Positions 50,276 through 61,100 of a stretch of DNA of 64,000 nt are shown in pieces. Positions within the stretch are counted from its first letter, which is position 1. Each line of letters begins with the position of its first letter. The notes below the pieces were generated by a model that worked only from the letters and a program-made list of their open reading frames with translations, made no database searches and was not told the origin of the DNA. The position numbers were made by a program, and so were the translations under genes. This stretch comes from Ampullaceana balthica (taxonomy: Eukaryota > Mollusca > Gastropoda > Lymnaeidae): the NCBI GenBank assembly GCA_944989445.1, contig CALYLW010000016.1:4781765-4845764 (forward strand), read 5' to 3'.

Positions 50276-50630
50276 TTAAGGTATATAGATGATGGAGCTA
50301 ATGTTGCCATCAGAGTTAGCTCCACTGTGTGTGTGACTCCACCATTCATTGCCTTGCCCTAATATAAACACGGGTGCCCCACTGCTGCCTGGGCATGTGC
50401 CCGTCTTGTATGTGTAATGAACCATCCTGGGATCTACTGAAGGCGAGGTCATCTTAGTCCACTCTCCTATGGTCACTTGTTTAGAGCAGCCATGTGGATG
50501 TGATACGATGACCGTTAACCTGTTGGCGTCCTTGACCTCCCGGAACCTGTCAGTCAACTGCTTGAAGAGGTCACGATAACGTCTTGCCGTCCTCCAGAGT
50601 GAGTCCAGTGACGTCATGTCATGCCTCACA

Positions 50631-50925
50631 CACGTCAGCAAACACCTGTCTCCACACACGTCAGCAAACACCTGTCTCCACACACGTCAGCAAACACCTG
50701 TCTCCACACACGTCAGCAAACACCTGTCTCCACACACATCAGCAAACACCTGTCTCCACACACGTCAGCAAACACCTGTCTCCACACACGTCAGCAAACA
50801 CCTGTCTCCACACACGTCAGCAAACACCTGTCTCCACACACGTCAGCAAACACCTGTCTCCACACACGTCAGCAAACACCTGTCTCCACACACGTCAGCA
50901 AACACCTGTCTCCACACACGTCCGC
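50631..50925. repeat. Minisatellite, 26-bp unit, about 11 copies, inside coding region
   Basis: The unit is ACACGTCAGCAAACACCTGT followed by CTCCAC. On the minus strand each unit holds GGAGACAGGTGTTTG, which has both donor-like (CAG/GTGTTT) and acceptor-like (CAG) character. Period 26 shifts the frame by one per unit. Confidence 0.97.
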
Positions 50926-51374
50926 TCTCTTTCCCACCACACTGATGACGTGAAGGATCAACCCTTGGTCAGAGTCCGTGTCGTAGAAAAGTAGGCCAGT
51001 CGTGTGTTGTGCCTCGGCCTCATCAAACACAACGTGTGTGGCCGTGTGGATGGTGACAGCTCACCACGTCATGACAGGCTGACCAGTCGTCTGACATGTC
51101 TTACACGGACACGGTTCATTGTTTACATTCGTTCGTAGGTAGAAATCCACGCATTTTCCAGTTCCCGTGCGACGAAAAACATGGCTGCCACGAGATTTGA
51201 AGAACGGATAGGGGTTATTTGTGGAGGGGAAGAATTCAGGTCTGGCATGACTGATGTGGGATACTGTCAGACGGACCGTCAGACATGATATCAGACGAAT
51301 GAGTTCAACAATTTCTTCATCCTGATACCGGGCGGGGAGGTGTGATATTGTGAAGTCGTTGACTGGGATAAACT

Positions 51375-51487
51375 GTTGATGGCCTGGGTTCTTGGTACAG
51401 AGTTTCTTGTGTTGATGACCTGGGTTCTTGGTACAGAGTTTCTTGTGTTGATGACCTGGGTTCTTGGTACAGAGTTTCTTGTGTTGA
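51375..51487 (-). repeat. In-frame coding repeat, 36-bp unit, 3 copies
   Basis: On the minus strand the repeat encodes HQHKKLCTKNPG three times in the peptidase-like gene, just after its zinc-finger-like start. The unit is a multiple of 3, so the frame is kept. Confidence 0.9.
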
Positions 51488-51533
51488 TGGAGGTCTGATT
51501 CTGGGCCAAAGTTGACGTCACACTCGTGACATC

Positions 51534-52014
51534 CTGGGGGTGGTCAGTGACGTCATCAAAATCAATTTAAGTGAATATATTACAATATTTTAAAGTCGAA
51601 AAGTCTTGCAGAACTTAAATAAAGATCAGACTTTGTTACTTGGTGAGCAGTTACAAATTATTGAACGCGTTAAGAATTAAAGAACATTTACCTTAAAAAT
51701 ATAACAATTAACAATAACAACGAAAGAAGACAATAACAACATCACATTCTTCTACCTGGCACCTCTCTACAGGCTAGAGACGCTATTGATGAATTGGAAA
51801 GAAACAGGAAATCTTCGCCACTACTTTCTTGCAATGTAATGATGACACCAACATTTAAGAATTGCCTTATACTTATGTTCCAAGAGAACATTTCATCATT
51901 GAACTATTTGACCTTTAGCTGAACTTTAAACTCTGAGTAGGAGGACATCAGCTGTTTATGTCCTCACCCACCTCCTAGCTACGCCGCTGGTGTGTTGCTT
52001 CATGATATCTTATG
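51534..52014. other. Unique sequence, nothing recognised
   Basis: This is upstream (on the minus strand) of the peptidase-like exon. No start codon with a signal peptide is visible here. CCTAGCTACGCCGCTGG near 51975-51991 resembles a hAT right end. Confidence 0.5.
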
Positions 52015-52017
52015 TAA

Positions 52018-52283
52018 GGGGCCGTCCATAAAGTACGTCAAGCTCCAGAGGGGGGAGGGGGTGTCAGAAAGTGTAACAGTTTGTGACAGTGGGGAGGGGG
52101 CGTCCGGCCATGTGTGACGTCACGGTGTTTTATATTAAATTTTAATTATTTTGTTAATAAAAACATACATTTTTGTTTGAAAGTGTGACGTACTTTAGGG
52201 GGGGGGTCCGAGATTTGTGACAGGGGGGAGGAGGGAAGTTAAAAATGGTCAGAAATAGCGTGACTTATTTTATGGACGGTCCC
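52018..52283. mobile_element. 266-bp MITE with TAA target duplication (PIF/Harbinger-like)
   Basis: The ends GGGGCCGTCCATAAAGTACG and (inverted) GGGACCGTCCATAAAATAAG form inverted repeats, flanked by TAA (52015-52017 and 52284-52286). The insertion split one copy of a short tandem duplication. The other copy (ATATCTTATGTAAATTGAGT at about 52300-52320) shows the empty site with a single TAA, confirming the boundaries. A 3-bp TWA duplication is typical of PIF/Harbinger elements. Confidence 0.85.
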
Positions 52284-52429
52284 TAAATTGAGTTGTTAAA
52301 AGATCAATATCTTATGTAAATTGAGTTGTTGAAAGATCAATATCTAATCAAGTACGTCTTTTTTTATTTAAATTAAAATTTAAAAGTAAAAGTAAATTGT
52401 TAAACACGCTTGAACGTTTAGAATATTCC

Positions 52430-53955
52430 AAATGGTTGTAAGTCATCAAATATTCCAAATGGTTGTAAGTCATCAAATATTCTATGGTTGTAAGTCATCA
52501 AATATTCCAAATGGTTATAAGTCATCAAATATTCCAAATGGTTGTAAGTCATCAAATATTCCAAATGGTTGTAAGTCATCAAATATTCTATGGTTGTAAG
52601 TCATCAAATATTCCAAATGGTTGTAAGACATCAAATATTTTATGGTTGTAAGTCATCAAATATTCCAAATGGTTGTAAGTCATCAAATATTCTATGGTTG
52701 TAAGTCATCAAATATTCCAAATGGTTGTAAGTCATCAAATATTCTATGGTTGTAAGTCATCAAATATTCCAAATGGTTGTAAGTCATCAAATATTCTATG
52801 GTTGTAAGTCATCAAATATTCCAAATGGTTGTAAGACATCAAATATTCTATGGTTGTAAGACATCAAATATTCCAAATGGTTGTAAGTCATCAAATATTC
52901 TATGGTTGTAAGTCATCAAATATTCCAAATGGTTGTAAGACATCAAATATTTTATGGTTGTAAGTCATCAAATATTCCAAATGGTTGTAAGTCATCAAAT
53001 ATTCTATGGTTGTAAGTCATCAAATATTCCAAATGGTTGTAAGTCATCAAATATTCTATGGTTGTAAGTCATCAAATATTCCAAATGGTTGTAAGTCATC
53101 AAATATTCTATGGTTGTAAGTCATCAAATATTCCAAATGGTTTTAAGACATCAAATATTCTATGGTTGTAAGACATCAAATATTCCAAATGGTTGTAAGT
53201 CATCAAATATTCTATGGTTGTAAGTCATCAAATATTCCAAATGGTTGTAAGTCATCAAATATTCTATGGTTGTAAGTCATCAAATATTCCAAATGGTTGT
53301 AAGTCATCAAATTTTCTATGGTTGTAAGTCATCAAATATTCCAAATGGTTGTAAGTCATCAAATATTCTCTGGTTGTAAGTCATCAAATATTCCAAATGG
53401 TTGTAAGACATCAAATATTCTATGGTTGTAAGACATCAAATATTCCAAATGGTTGTAAGTCATCAAATATTCTATGGTTGTAAGTCATCAAATATTCCAA
53501 ATGGTTGTAAGTCATCAAATATTCTATGGTTGTAAGTCATCAAATATTCCAAATGGTTGTAAGACATCAAATATTCTATGGTTGTAAGACATCAAATATT
53601 CCAAATGGTTGTAAGTCATCAAATATTCTATGGTTGTAAGTCATCAAATATTCCAAATGGTTGTAAGTCATCAAATATTCTATGGTTGTAAGTCATCAAA
53701 TATTCCAAATGGTTGTAAGTCATCAAATATTCTATGGTTGTAAGTCATCAAATATTCCAAATGGTTGTAAGACATCAAATATTCCAAATGGTTGTAAGTC
53801 ATCAAATATTCCAAATGGTTGTAAGACATCAAATATTCCAAATGGTTGTAAGACATCAAATATTCTATGGTTGTAAGTCATCAAATATTCTATGGCTGTA
53901 AGTCATCAAATATTCCAAATGGTTGTAAGTCATCAAATATTCTATGGTTGTAATG
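52430..53955. repeat. Dimeric minisatellite, 27-bp and 25-bp units alternating
   Basis: Units CAAATATTCCAAATGGTTGT and CAAATATTCTATGGTTGTAA, each followed by a GTCAT or GACAT end, alternate over much of the array to form a 52-bp composite. Runs of the 27-bp form alone occur at both ends. Confidence 0.96.
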
Positions 53956-54011
53956 GGGGCGAGACTGCACAACCAGAGCATAATGGGGGCGAGACTGCAC
54001 AACCAGAACAT
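53953..54011. repeat. Short duplication, 30-bp unit, 2 copies
   Basis: TAATGGGGGCGAGACTGCAC followed by AACCAGAGCA occurs twice at the end of the dimeric array. Confidence 0.9.
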
Positions 54012-54534
54012 CTCAATTGGGATCAAGTGAAAGTTGAAAATAAAATCTTAGTTTTATCTCAAGTCAACCCTTGCGATGACACTGACACACATAAACATTG
54101 ACTCACATAAACATTGAAAAGCTGTTATCTTGATTGGATACAGCAATAAAACGATGATATTTTGAAGGCCCACTTCAGTGTCACAGATATTTACACTCTC
54201 TGTTTGTGTAGGACGCAATAGTCTTTGATATAAAATGAACGTCTGTGACTGATAAACTATTTACTTTTGATAAAACTTTTTTCCCCAACTCTTTTCTCAG
54301 TATCTGTATGTGTTTGTCCATACATTGCACGCCACCCACCATGATTAACATAGAGTGCTAACCTAAATAGTTTAACTTTTTTCTCAGAGCTTCAGTTTAG
54401 GTCTGCAAATATTGCATAGCATGATTATGCAGTCTGCAATAGGCATTCATTTAATTATCTGGTGGTCTATGAAAAAACGTTTCTAGCAATCATTCATGCA
54501 CATATTTCTCTATGTCCAAAATCATTGACACATA
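54012..54534. other. Intergenic sequence, nothing recognised
   Basis: Unique AT-rich sequence with no coding or repeat signal that I can name. Confidence 0.55.
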
Positions 54535-54697
54535 TCACTGAATCAATCACTGAATCAATCACTGAATCAATCACTGAATCAATCACTGAATCACTGAATC
54601 AATCACTGAATCACTGAATCAATCACTGAATCACTGAATCAATCACTGAATCACTGAATCAATCACTGAATCACTGAATCAATCACTGAATCACTGG
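54535..54697. repeat. Short tandem repeat, 12-bp and 20-bp units
   Basis: The unit is TCACTGAATCAA, changing to TCACTGAATCACTGAATCAA partway through. Confidence 0.95.
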
Positions 54698-55044
54698 TTC
54701 TCAATATCAACAATACATAACATTAACGTTTCTCCTTTTTCTTGATGGTGGGTTGTAGCAGAGAATGTGTGTTTTAGATGTCAACAAGAAGTTGAGGATT
54801 ACACTTTCATGAAGATTATAAGGCTATAGCAGAATGAATTAATATTTTAGACTTATTATGTTATCTATTTCTTTTGTTAAAAATTAAAATATGGTTAATA
54901 AAAACACTCAAAATAATATAAAGAAAAGAAACAAAACATCACATGTACATGTACTTGTTTTTGTGGCCACAGTTTAATGAAGCACCAAGAGTTATCACAG
55001 AATCTAACAATGGCTTCTCTCCCTTGCTGTCAGTTCATAAAGTA
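54698..55044. other. Intergenic sequence, nothing recognised
   Basis: AT-rich; no coding signal. Confidence 0.55.
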
Positions 55045-55046
55045 AA

Positions 55047-55303
55047 TAGTCATTGGACGGCTTAGAACTAAATCAGTTATTGTGACTTTATAAGTCATTG
55101 GACGGCTTAGAACTAAATCAGTTATTGTGACTTTATAAGTCATTGGACGGCTTAGAACTAAATCAGTTATTGTGACTTTATAAGTCATTGGACGGCTTAG
55201 AACTAAATCAGTTATTGTGACTTTATAAGTCATTGGACGGCTTAGAACTAAATCAGTTATTGTGACTTTATAAGTCATTGGACGGCTTAGAACTAAATCA
55301 CAT
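55047..55303. repeat. Minisatellite, 45-bp unit, 5.7 copies, perfect
   Basis: The unit contains AGTCATTGGACGGCTTAGAA and CTAAATCAGTTATTGTGACT. Copies appear identical. Confidence 0.97.
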
Positions 55304-55361
55304 TTGGCTTGGACAAATCTTTAAAGAAAGTATCATATTTGTTAAACAACATGTACAGTAG

Positions 55362-55702
55362 GATATAATGTATGAGTTGTATCATGTATGAGTTGTATAT
55401 TGTATGAGTTGTATATTGTATGAGTTGTATATTGTATGAGTTGTATATTGTATGAGTTGTATAATGCATGAGTTTTATATTGTATGAGTTGTATATTGTA
55501 TGAGTTGTATATTGTATGACTGTATGAGTTGTATATTGTATGAGTTGTATAATGCATGAGTTTTATATTGTATGAGTTGTATATTATAATATTGTATGAG
55601 TTGTATATTGTATGAGTTATATAATGCATGAGTTGTATAATGTATGAGTTGTATAATGTATGAGTTGTATATTGTATGAGTTGTATATTGTATGAGTTGT
55701 AA
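55362..55702. repeat. Tandem repeat, 16-bp unit, about 20 copies
   Basis: The unit is TATTGTATGAGTTGTA with AATG and CATG variants. Confidence 0.96.
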
Positions 55703-56153
55703 TAATATTAGGATAGGCTCAACAGCATCACAGTTTATGTTGATGGGAATGTTTTCTAACTACTACACAGTGAACAGTCTTTGTTTTGTTTGTTTCTTTG
55801 CTAACTAGAAACTTTTTGTTTTGTAAACTTATCTTCCGAAACAAAATCTTTTCAATAAAATTTCTAACAAAATATTTATACAAGTAATCATTTAAATATA
55901 ATTAAAATGATATCACATATCTTCATGGAATTTCATTGATAAATAAATTTATACAAGGACAATAATTATGTTGGACTGGAATGCATTCACGTATCAATTT
56001 TTTCTCTAGAGATGCTCATTTTAAAAAAAACTTAACACTAGGCGAATTTCTGTCACAAAAATTGTTCCTAGAGAATTTATTACCCAATAAAATACATTTG
56101 TTTATTTGAAATAATAAAATATTTGTAGCAATTTGTGCTTGAGGATATTTAAC
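55703..56153. other. AT-rich intergenic sequence
   Basis: Nothing is recognised. Confidence 0.55.
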
Positions 56154-56242
56154 CAGTGGCGTAACAACGGGTTAGCATCGGGGCAGTTGCCAAGGGCGCC
56201 AGCTCAAAAGGGCACCACTAAATCTCTAATTTTAAATAAATA

Positions 56243-56873
56243 CAGTCAAACCTCTCGCTCTCTCTAAGTCAAACTCAAAAGGACCCGAAAAAAAAATTGA
56301 CTACAGAGTTTTTGAGTTAGGAAAAATGGTGTAATAGGTGCCGATTAATCAAGGACAATGTAGATATTGAGAGGTGGGGGGGGAACAGCCATACCGGATA
56401 GTAGGCTTGACAGGAAAGAGAGGCGTTGTCTATGTTTCATATGAAAGGAAGCCAAATTGCTTTGACATGCCTACACAAGCCGTGAGAGGAGACACCCTCC
56501 CTCACTTTACTCCCTCCACCTTTTAAAAAGATTCACAGCATGCAGCAAAGGGACGCGAATCAGTTTCTACTCCTTTTTCTTGTCTTTGACATTTTTTGTA
56601 TTTGCAAGGGTCGCTTAATCCTATGTGGAATGCATAGAAAAGATTTTACGTCCATTTACATGGCTCTATGGAACACATGTTCTGAAATGTCACTCCAGAA
56701 TAATAACCCAAATGTCTTGGAAAATTCAACTAAGAGAGGTTGAAAGCCAAAAATCTTGGAGTTAAGGAGATCTAAAATACATTAGTCTTACGGAATTTGG
56801 CCGGGATCTAACAATTAATTCGATATAGGGAGGTTTTTGACTTAGGGAATTTCGACTTAGCGTCGTCCGACTG
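56243..56873. mobile_element. Pogo/Tigger-like non-autonomous element, TA duplication
   Basis: CAGTCAAACCTCTCGCTCTC at the left and, inverted, CAGTCGGACGACGCTAAGTC at the right end, both next to TA, mark a 631-bp element. Both ends share the AAGTC(A/G)AA motif. The interior has a 67-codon open frame (56540-56743) with no domain I recognise. Confidence 0.7.
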
Positions 56874-57039
56874 TATTTCACTTTTATCCTCGATAACAAA
56901 AAACTGAATAATTAATTATATTTAAATATATTTCATTTAAATCGTTATAATATTTTTTATTATGTTTATGGCCTTTGCGGGGCTTCTTATCATACAAATG
57001 TCAATATGATTTTACAGTCTTTCTTTTAAAAAGAAAAAT

Positions 57040-57327
57040 CTTACTATCCCCATCCCAGTGTCAAAGGAGTCAAGTGGGGGAGGGGAGGGAAGGTGTCTCC
57101 TCTCACGGGCTTGTGTCGGTATGTCAAAGCAAGTTGGGTCCTATCATATGAAACATCACCGCCCCTCTTTCCTGTCAAGCCTTCTAGCCGCTACAGCTGT
57201 CCCCGACCCCCTCAATATCAACATTGTCCTTGATTAATCTGCGCCTATTACGCCAGTTTCCCTAACTTGAAAACTCTTTAAGTCAAATTTTTTCCTCACC
57301 TTGAGTTCGACTTAGAAAGGTTGACTG
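57040..57327. mobile_element. Second pogo-like copy, inverted, truncated
   Basis: Read on the minus strand from the TA at 57328, about 290 bp match the first part of the element at 56243 (shared phrases GATTAATCAAGGACAATGT and CTTGACAGGAAAGAG). Its other end is missing. Confidence 0.75.
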
Positions 57328-57750
57328 TATGCCAATATGCCAGCTAATGGAAGTGCTGCGCTGTAGTCGGTGGAGTGTTACTTAAATTTACCTTTAATTG
57401 TGAGTTTCTACCGTTATGTATGACACATTTGACACTATTGTTTTTATTTATAATCCAAGTTTTGCTGTATTCTTTATTAACGCAACAATATCCCGTTGTA
57501 TCCACCAATTTATTTGGTATTATTTAGTAAATAATAAAATGCAAATTAGTATTGTTCCTGTCTTTTGAATTTTTTATATTCATGTTGTATGACTGTCACT
57601 GTCAGACTACTACGTAATTATTGTCATAAATAAAATAAGAAAAATTCAATTATTTTTTCTAACAAATGAAAAAATCGCAAAGCTGAAACTTGTCAGTTTA
57701 TCAAGGGCGCCAAAAATTAATCAGCCAAGGGCGCCAAAAACCTATTTCCT

Positions 57751-58003
57751 TGTCTGTATCTAACTCAAATCTTTAAAAAATAAAATGATGAAATAGATTG
57801 TACATTTCTTTTAAAAATGTGTTTTAAGTACAAAAACAAAACAAAATTTGTTAACATAGATTTATAAAATAATAATGACTTTTAAATAAGTTGTAAATTA
57901 ATTACTTTTGTGCCATAAAACAAAATTTAACACAAGTTCAAAGTGTATAGTTTTCTGGACTGAGTGAAACTGTATCTATTGGCATGGGCCTTGCCTCCCA
58001 AAT
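57751..58003. other. AT-rich sequence, possible 3' UTR of the minus-strand gene
   Basis: It lies downstream, on the minus strand, of the terminal exon at 58004-58123. Polyadenylation-like ATTTTAT and TTTATT motifs (minus AATAAA) occur around 57778 and 57866, but none is distinctive. Confidence 0.4.
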
Positions 58004-58123
58004 TTAATTGTCATCGTCTGTGTCACTCTGACTCGAGGCCGTGTGTCTGGATTTGGATAGTCTCCCCTCATTGCCGCCAGCCGACTGGTACAACGATGAC
58101 CCGGGGGGGACTGGCAGGGGGCT
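58004..58123 (-). CDS. Unrecognised gene, terminal exon (frame ambiguous)
   Basis: A strong pyrimidine tract precedes the acceptor ACTAG. In the phase set by the previous exon the tail reads EPPASPPRVIVVPVGWRQ and stops at 58070-58068. In another frame it reads SPLPVPPGSSLYQSAGGN and ends QSDTDDDN with a stop at 58006-58004, which suits the composition of the preceding exon better but would need another join. Both may be used. Confidence 0.5.
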   Translation of the reverse strand, partial: SPLPVPPGSSLYQSAGGNEGRLSKSRHTASSQSDTDDDN

Positions 58124-61100
58124 CTAGTGGGGTGGGGAGGAGAACAAGTAGAAAATTTAGATTTCAAAGACTAAATATGTATTAAGTCAAACAAAGATAG
58201 CCATTCACAGAATAATATAAGAAATTGTAAATATTTCATTAAGCCCAATAAAAACTCTTTATATTTAAGCTTATTAATATTTGACCAGACTACCTGAGAT
58301 ATTTATATCATTTGTCAATGCAGAAACAGTATTATAAACCTGGTAAAAATGTCTAATTATTTTTAAATGAGTATCGGTCAGTGCATTTTACTGATATTGT
58401 CAAATTATAACGTAATCAAAAACATATAAACATAAATACAATCATAAACATAATTTTAATTATAACTTGCTTAACTCTCCATATGGTCTCGAAAAATGAC
58501 CTACCATCAACATCACTGTGTCCATCTGAAACTGGACCGTGGTCATCCTCTGGTGTAGGTGTAATGGGAGGGAGGGGCTGGGAGGACGGCAGTTTGTTAG
58601 GAATCTCCCGGTCAATCTCTGAGATGGTGGCTTTCTTGGAGCGAGATGAGCCACTGGAACCTGCCGAGTTGTGACCTAGATAATGACATGACACAGATCT
58701 GATTGGTTACTTTGATGTACACCAGGACAAGACCAACATGAGACAACTTCAGTTGAACTGGCAGTTAGAAAACTTTCTTGGACAAGCATTAAAATGACAT
58801 ATGATCAGATTTTTAAAACAGAAACCTAAGGATGAAGATCAAATTCTCCCACTTTCCAAACACATAATTTGAAATTTGAACTTTGGTAAAAATTTTACAC
58901 CATCCCAGTAATAAATTTTAATCTCTCATAAAACTTCAAAAAACAAAATTAAACATGCATTTCGATAATAACATTTTGAGAGAGAAATGAAATAAAAACT
59001 GCAAATTTTATATGAAGACTAAAATATATTGAAAAAACAAATGAGTAAAGAGATTCTTCATAAAAAAATTAAATTTCTCCTTTAAAAGCTGAGATGAAGA
59101 CAAGGTTTCTGGATTTTTCTGGTTTTAGCATTGAATTTTTTGGGGGTATTTATAACATTTAAATTCCAAAAAATTAAATAAACGTTTAAAAGTAGCTAAG
59201 ATGCGTGAAGTTTCAATGTGATCATTTCAAATATGAGCCAAAGCCGGAGGACCAGTGATGGCTGGGGATAGATACCAACACAAGCAATTACACTGAGTGC
59301 AGCTGGGGATAGATACCAACCCAAGCAATTACACTGAGTGCAGCTGGGGATAGATACCAACCCAAGCAATTACACTGAGTGCAGCTGGGGATAGATACCA
59401 ACCCAAGCAATTACACTGAGTGCAGCTGGGGATAGATACCAACCCAAGCAATTACACTGAGTGCAGCTGGGGATAGATACCAACCCAAGCAATTACACTG
59501 AGTGCAGCTGGGGATAGATACCAACCCAAGCAATTACACTGAGTGCAGCTGGGGATAGATACCAACCCAAGCAATTACACTGAGTGCAGCTGGGGATAGA
59601 TACCAACCCAAGCAATTACACTGAGTGCAGCTGGGGATAGATACCAACCCAAGCAATTACACTGAGTGCAGCTGGGGATAGATACCAACCCAAGCAATTA
59701 CACTGAGTGCAGATGGGGATAGATACCAACCCAAGCAATTACACTGAGTGCAGCTGGGGATAGATACCAACCCAAGCAATTACACTGAGTGCAGCTGGGG
59801 ATAGATACCAACCAAAGCAATTACACTGAGTGCAGCTCACAAAAAAGTAAGTCAACTTCACTTTGGCTCCAACTGGTTCCTGCAGCAGCATCGTTAATTA
59901 TTGTGGAAATTAAAACATTTTTTGAGAAAAACTTTTCTGCCCCCCCCCCAACCCCTTACAAAAATAAACAGTGGATGCCCATGTGTATTTCATGTTATCT
60001 GTTTATGATACAAGATTTCACTTGCCTGATGTCTGAATGTCTATATTAACTATATACTATGTTATTTATTTATGATACAAGATTTTACGTGCCTGATGAT
60101 GGTCTTTTCTCCCCAGAGTCCCCACCAGGGGGAGCTGTCGGCCTGTTGACTGTTACGTAAGTTCTGAGAGTGTTTTGTTGAGCATTGACCAGTCGGTCAT
60201 CTGATTGGGGGAAGGGGACTTTGGTACTGTAAGGAAAAACATATTACTGTAGACATCTGGTACAACTAAAACACAATATTGTAAACATCTGGTACAAATT
60301 AAAAATAATACTTTATATGTTACAGGCAATGTGTGAAATCAGAAATTCTATAGAATGCCTAGGCATTGTATAGAATGCCTAATAGTTTCAGGAAAAGAAT
60401 GAAATTTGTAAAAATTTTGCATACTTTTCCTAGGCATTCTAAAGAATGCTTAGGCATTATATAAATTGCCAGATTTCGTTTAGGCAAAGTGTCAGAAGAG
60501 CACAACAAAAGCGTTTATTGATAATTACATATTTTAAAGTGGAAGTAATACGAAATAAAGCTTATGATGTTCATACCGGAAAAACGACAGCAGAGCTGAG
60601 ATTAAAGAATGTTTTGGCCTGCATTTTGAGGTTCGATTTCGATTCCATTTTATTTTTGATAGCTTTCTCAATATTGAAGCAAACACTTTACAAAATGCTA
60701 ACCGCATTAGCTTCTATTTCGTTGTCGTCTTTAGTGCAGAGAGATGCCCAGAGATGGCATCAACATTACAGCTACACTTTCGACATGTATGAGCATCGCT
60801 GGTTTCTATTAAGGAGACTCAGTAGGTAATGGAAGAAGAAGGATCTTCAATAACCACGAAAATGGAGGGCTCTTCGATAACCATGGCTTCATCACTGCTT
60901 TGGTTTCCATCGTCATGGATTGCATTCTCATGCATATCTTCTGCAGAAATCGCCATCTCTTGCATTCCTTCATTTCTGTCTTCCTGCACGTGTTGTTTGT
61001 ACAATCTGTATTATTTTTTCGATGACTTCCTCTGTTTCCACATCTTGTAAATCATCGTCAGGTAGGGACGACGTTATGAGGCCTACTTTAGCTCTGCAGC

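Larger units (their letters stand above)
50276..51533 (-). pseudogene. Trypsin-fold peptidase-like gene, interrupted
   Basis: Read on the minus strand from an acceptor (CCCCCAG, exon from 51533), the frame has CHECDVNFGPESDLHQHKK (a zinc-finger-like start), a 12-residue tandem repeat, and a body with TATHVVFD (histidine position), DMTSLDSL (likely aspartate position) and TGTCPGSSGAPVFI (serine position), ending at TAA, 50278-50276. Together these mark a PA-clan (trypsin-like) peptidase of a kind I associate with molluscs. Two defects break it. A TGA sits at 51063-51061, where a tryptophan would fit. A 26-bp array at 50631-50925 lies between the histidine and aspartate regions and brings more stops. 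An upstream exon with the start codon was not found. If the array is spliced out as an intron the gene could survive, but the TGA would still have to be explained. Confidence 0.7.
56154..57750. mobile_element. hAT-like terminal fragment containing nested pogo-like elements
   Basis: The left end CAGTGGCGTAACAACGGGTT matches the terminal style at 11280 and 32177. A phrase near it (CCAAGGGCGCCA, 56190 on) recurs twice at 57702-57740, which may mark the far end of the same element. The right terminus itself is not visible. Confidence 0.5.

Noticed and set aside
57976..58185. Plus-strand 73-residue frame opposite the terminal exon of the minus-strand gene
   Set aside because: It is a shadow of the GC-rich minus-strand exon, with no splice sites or start context.
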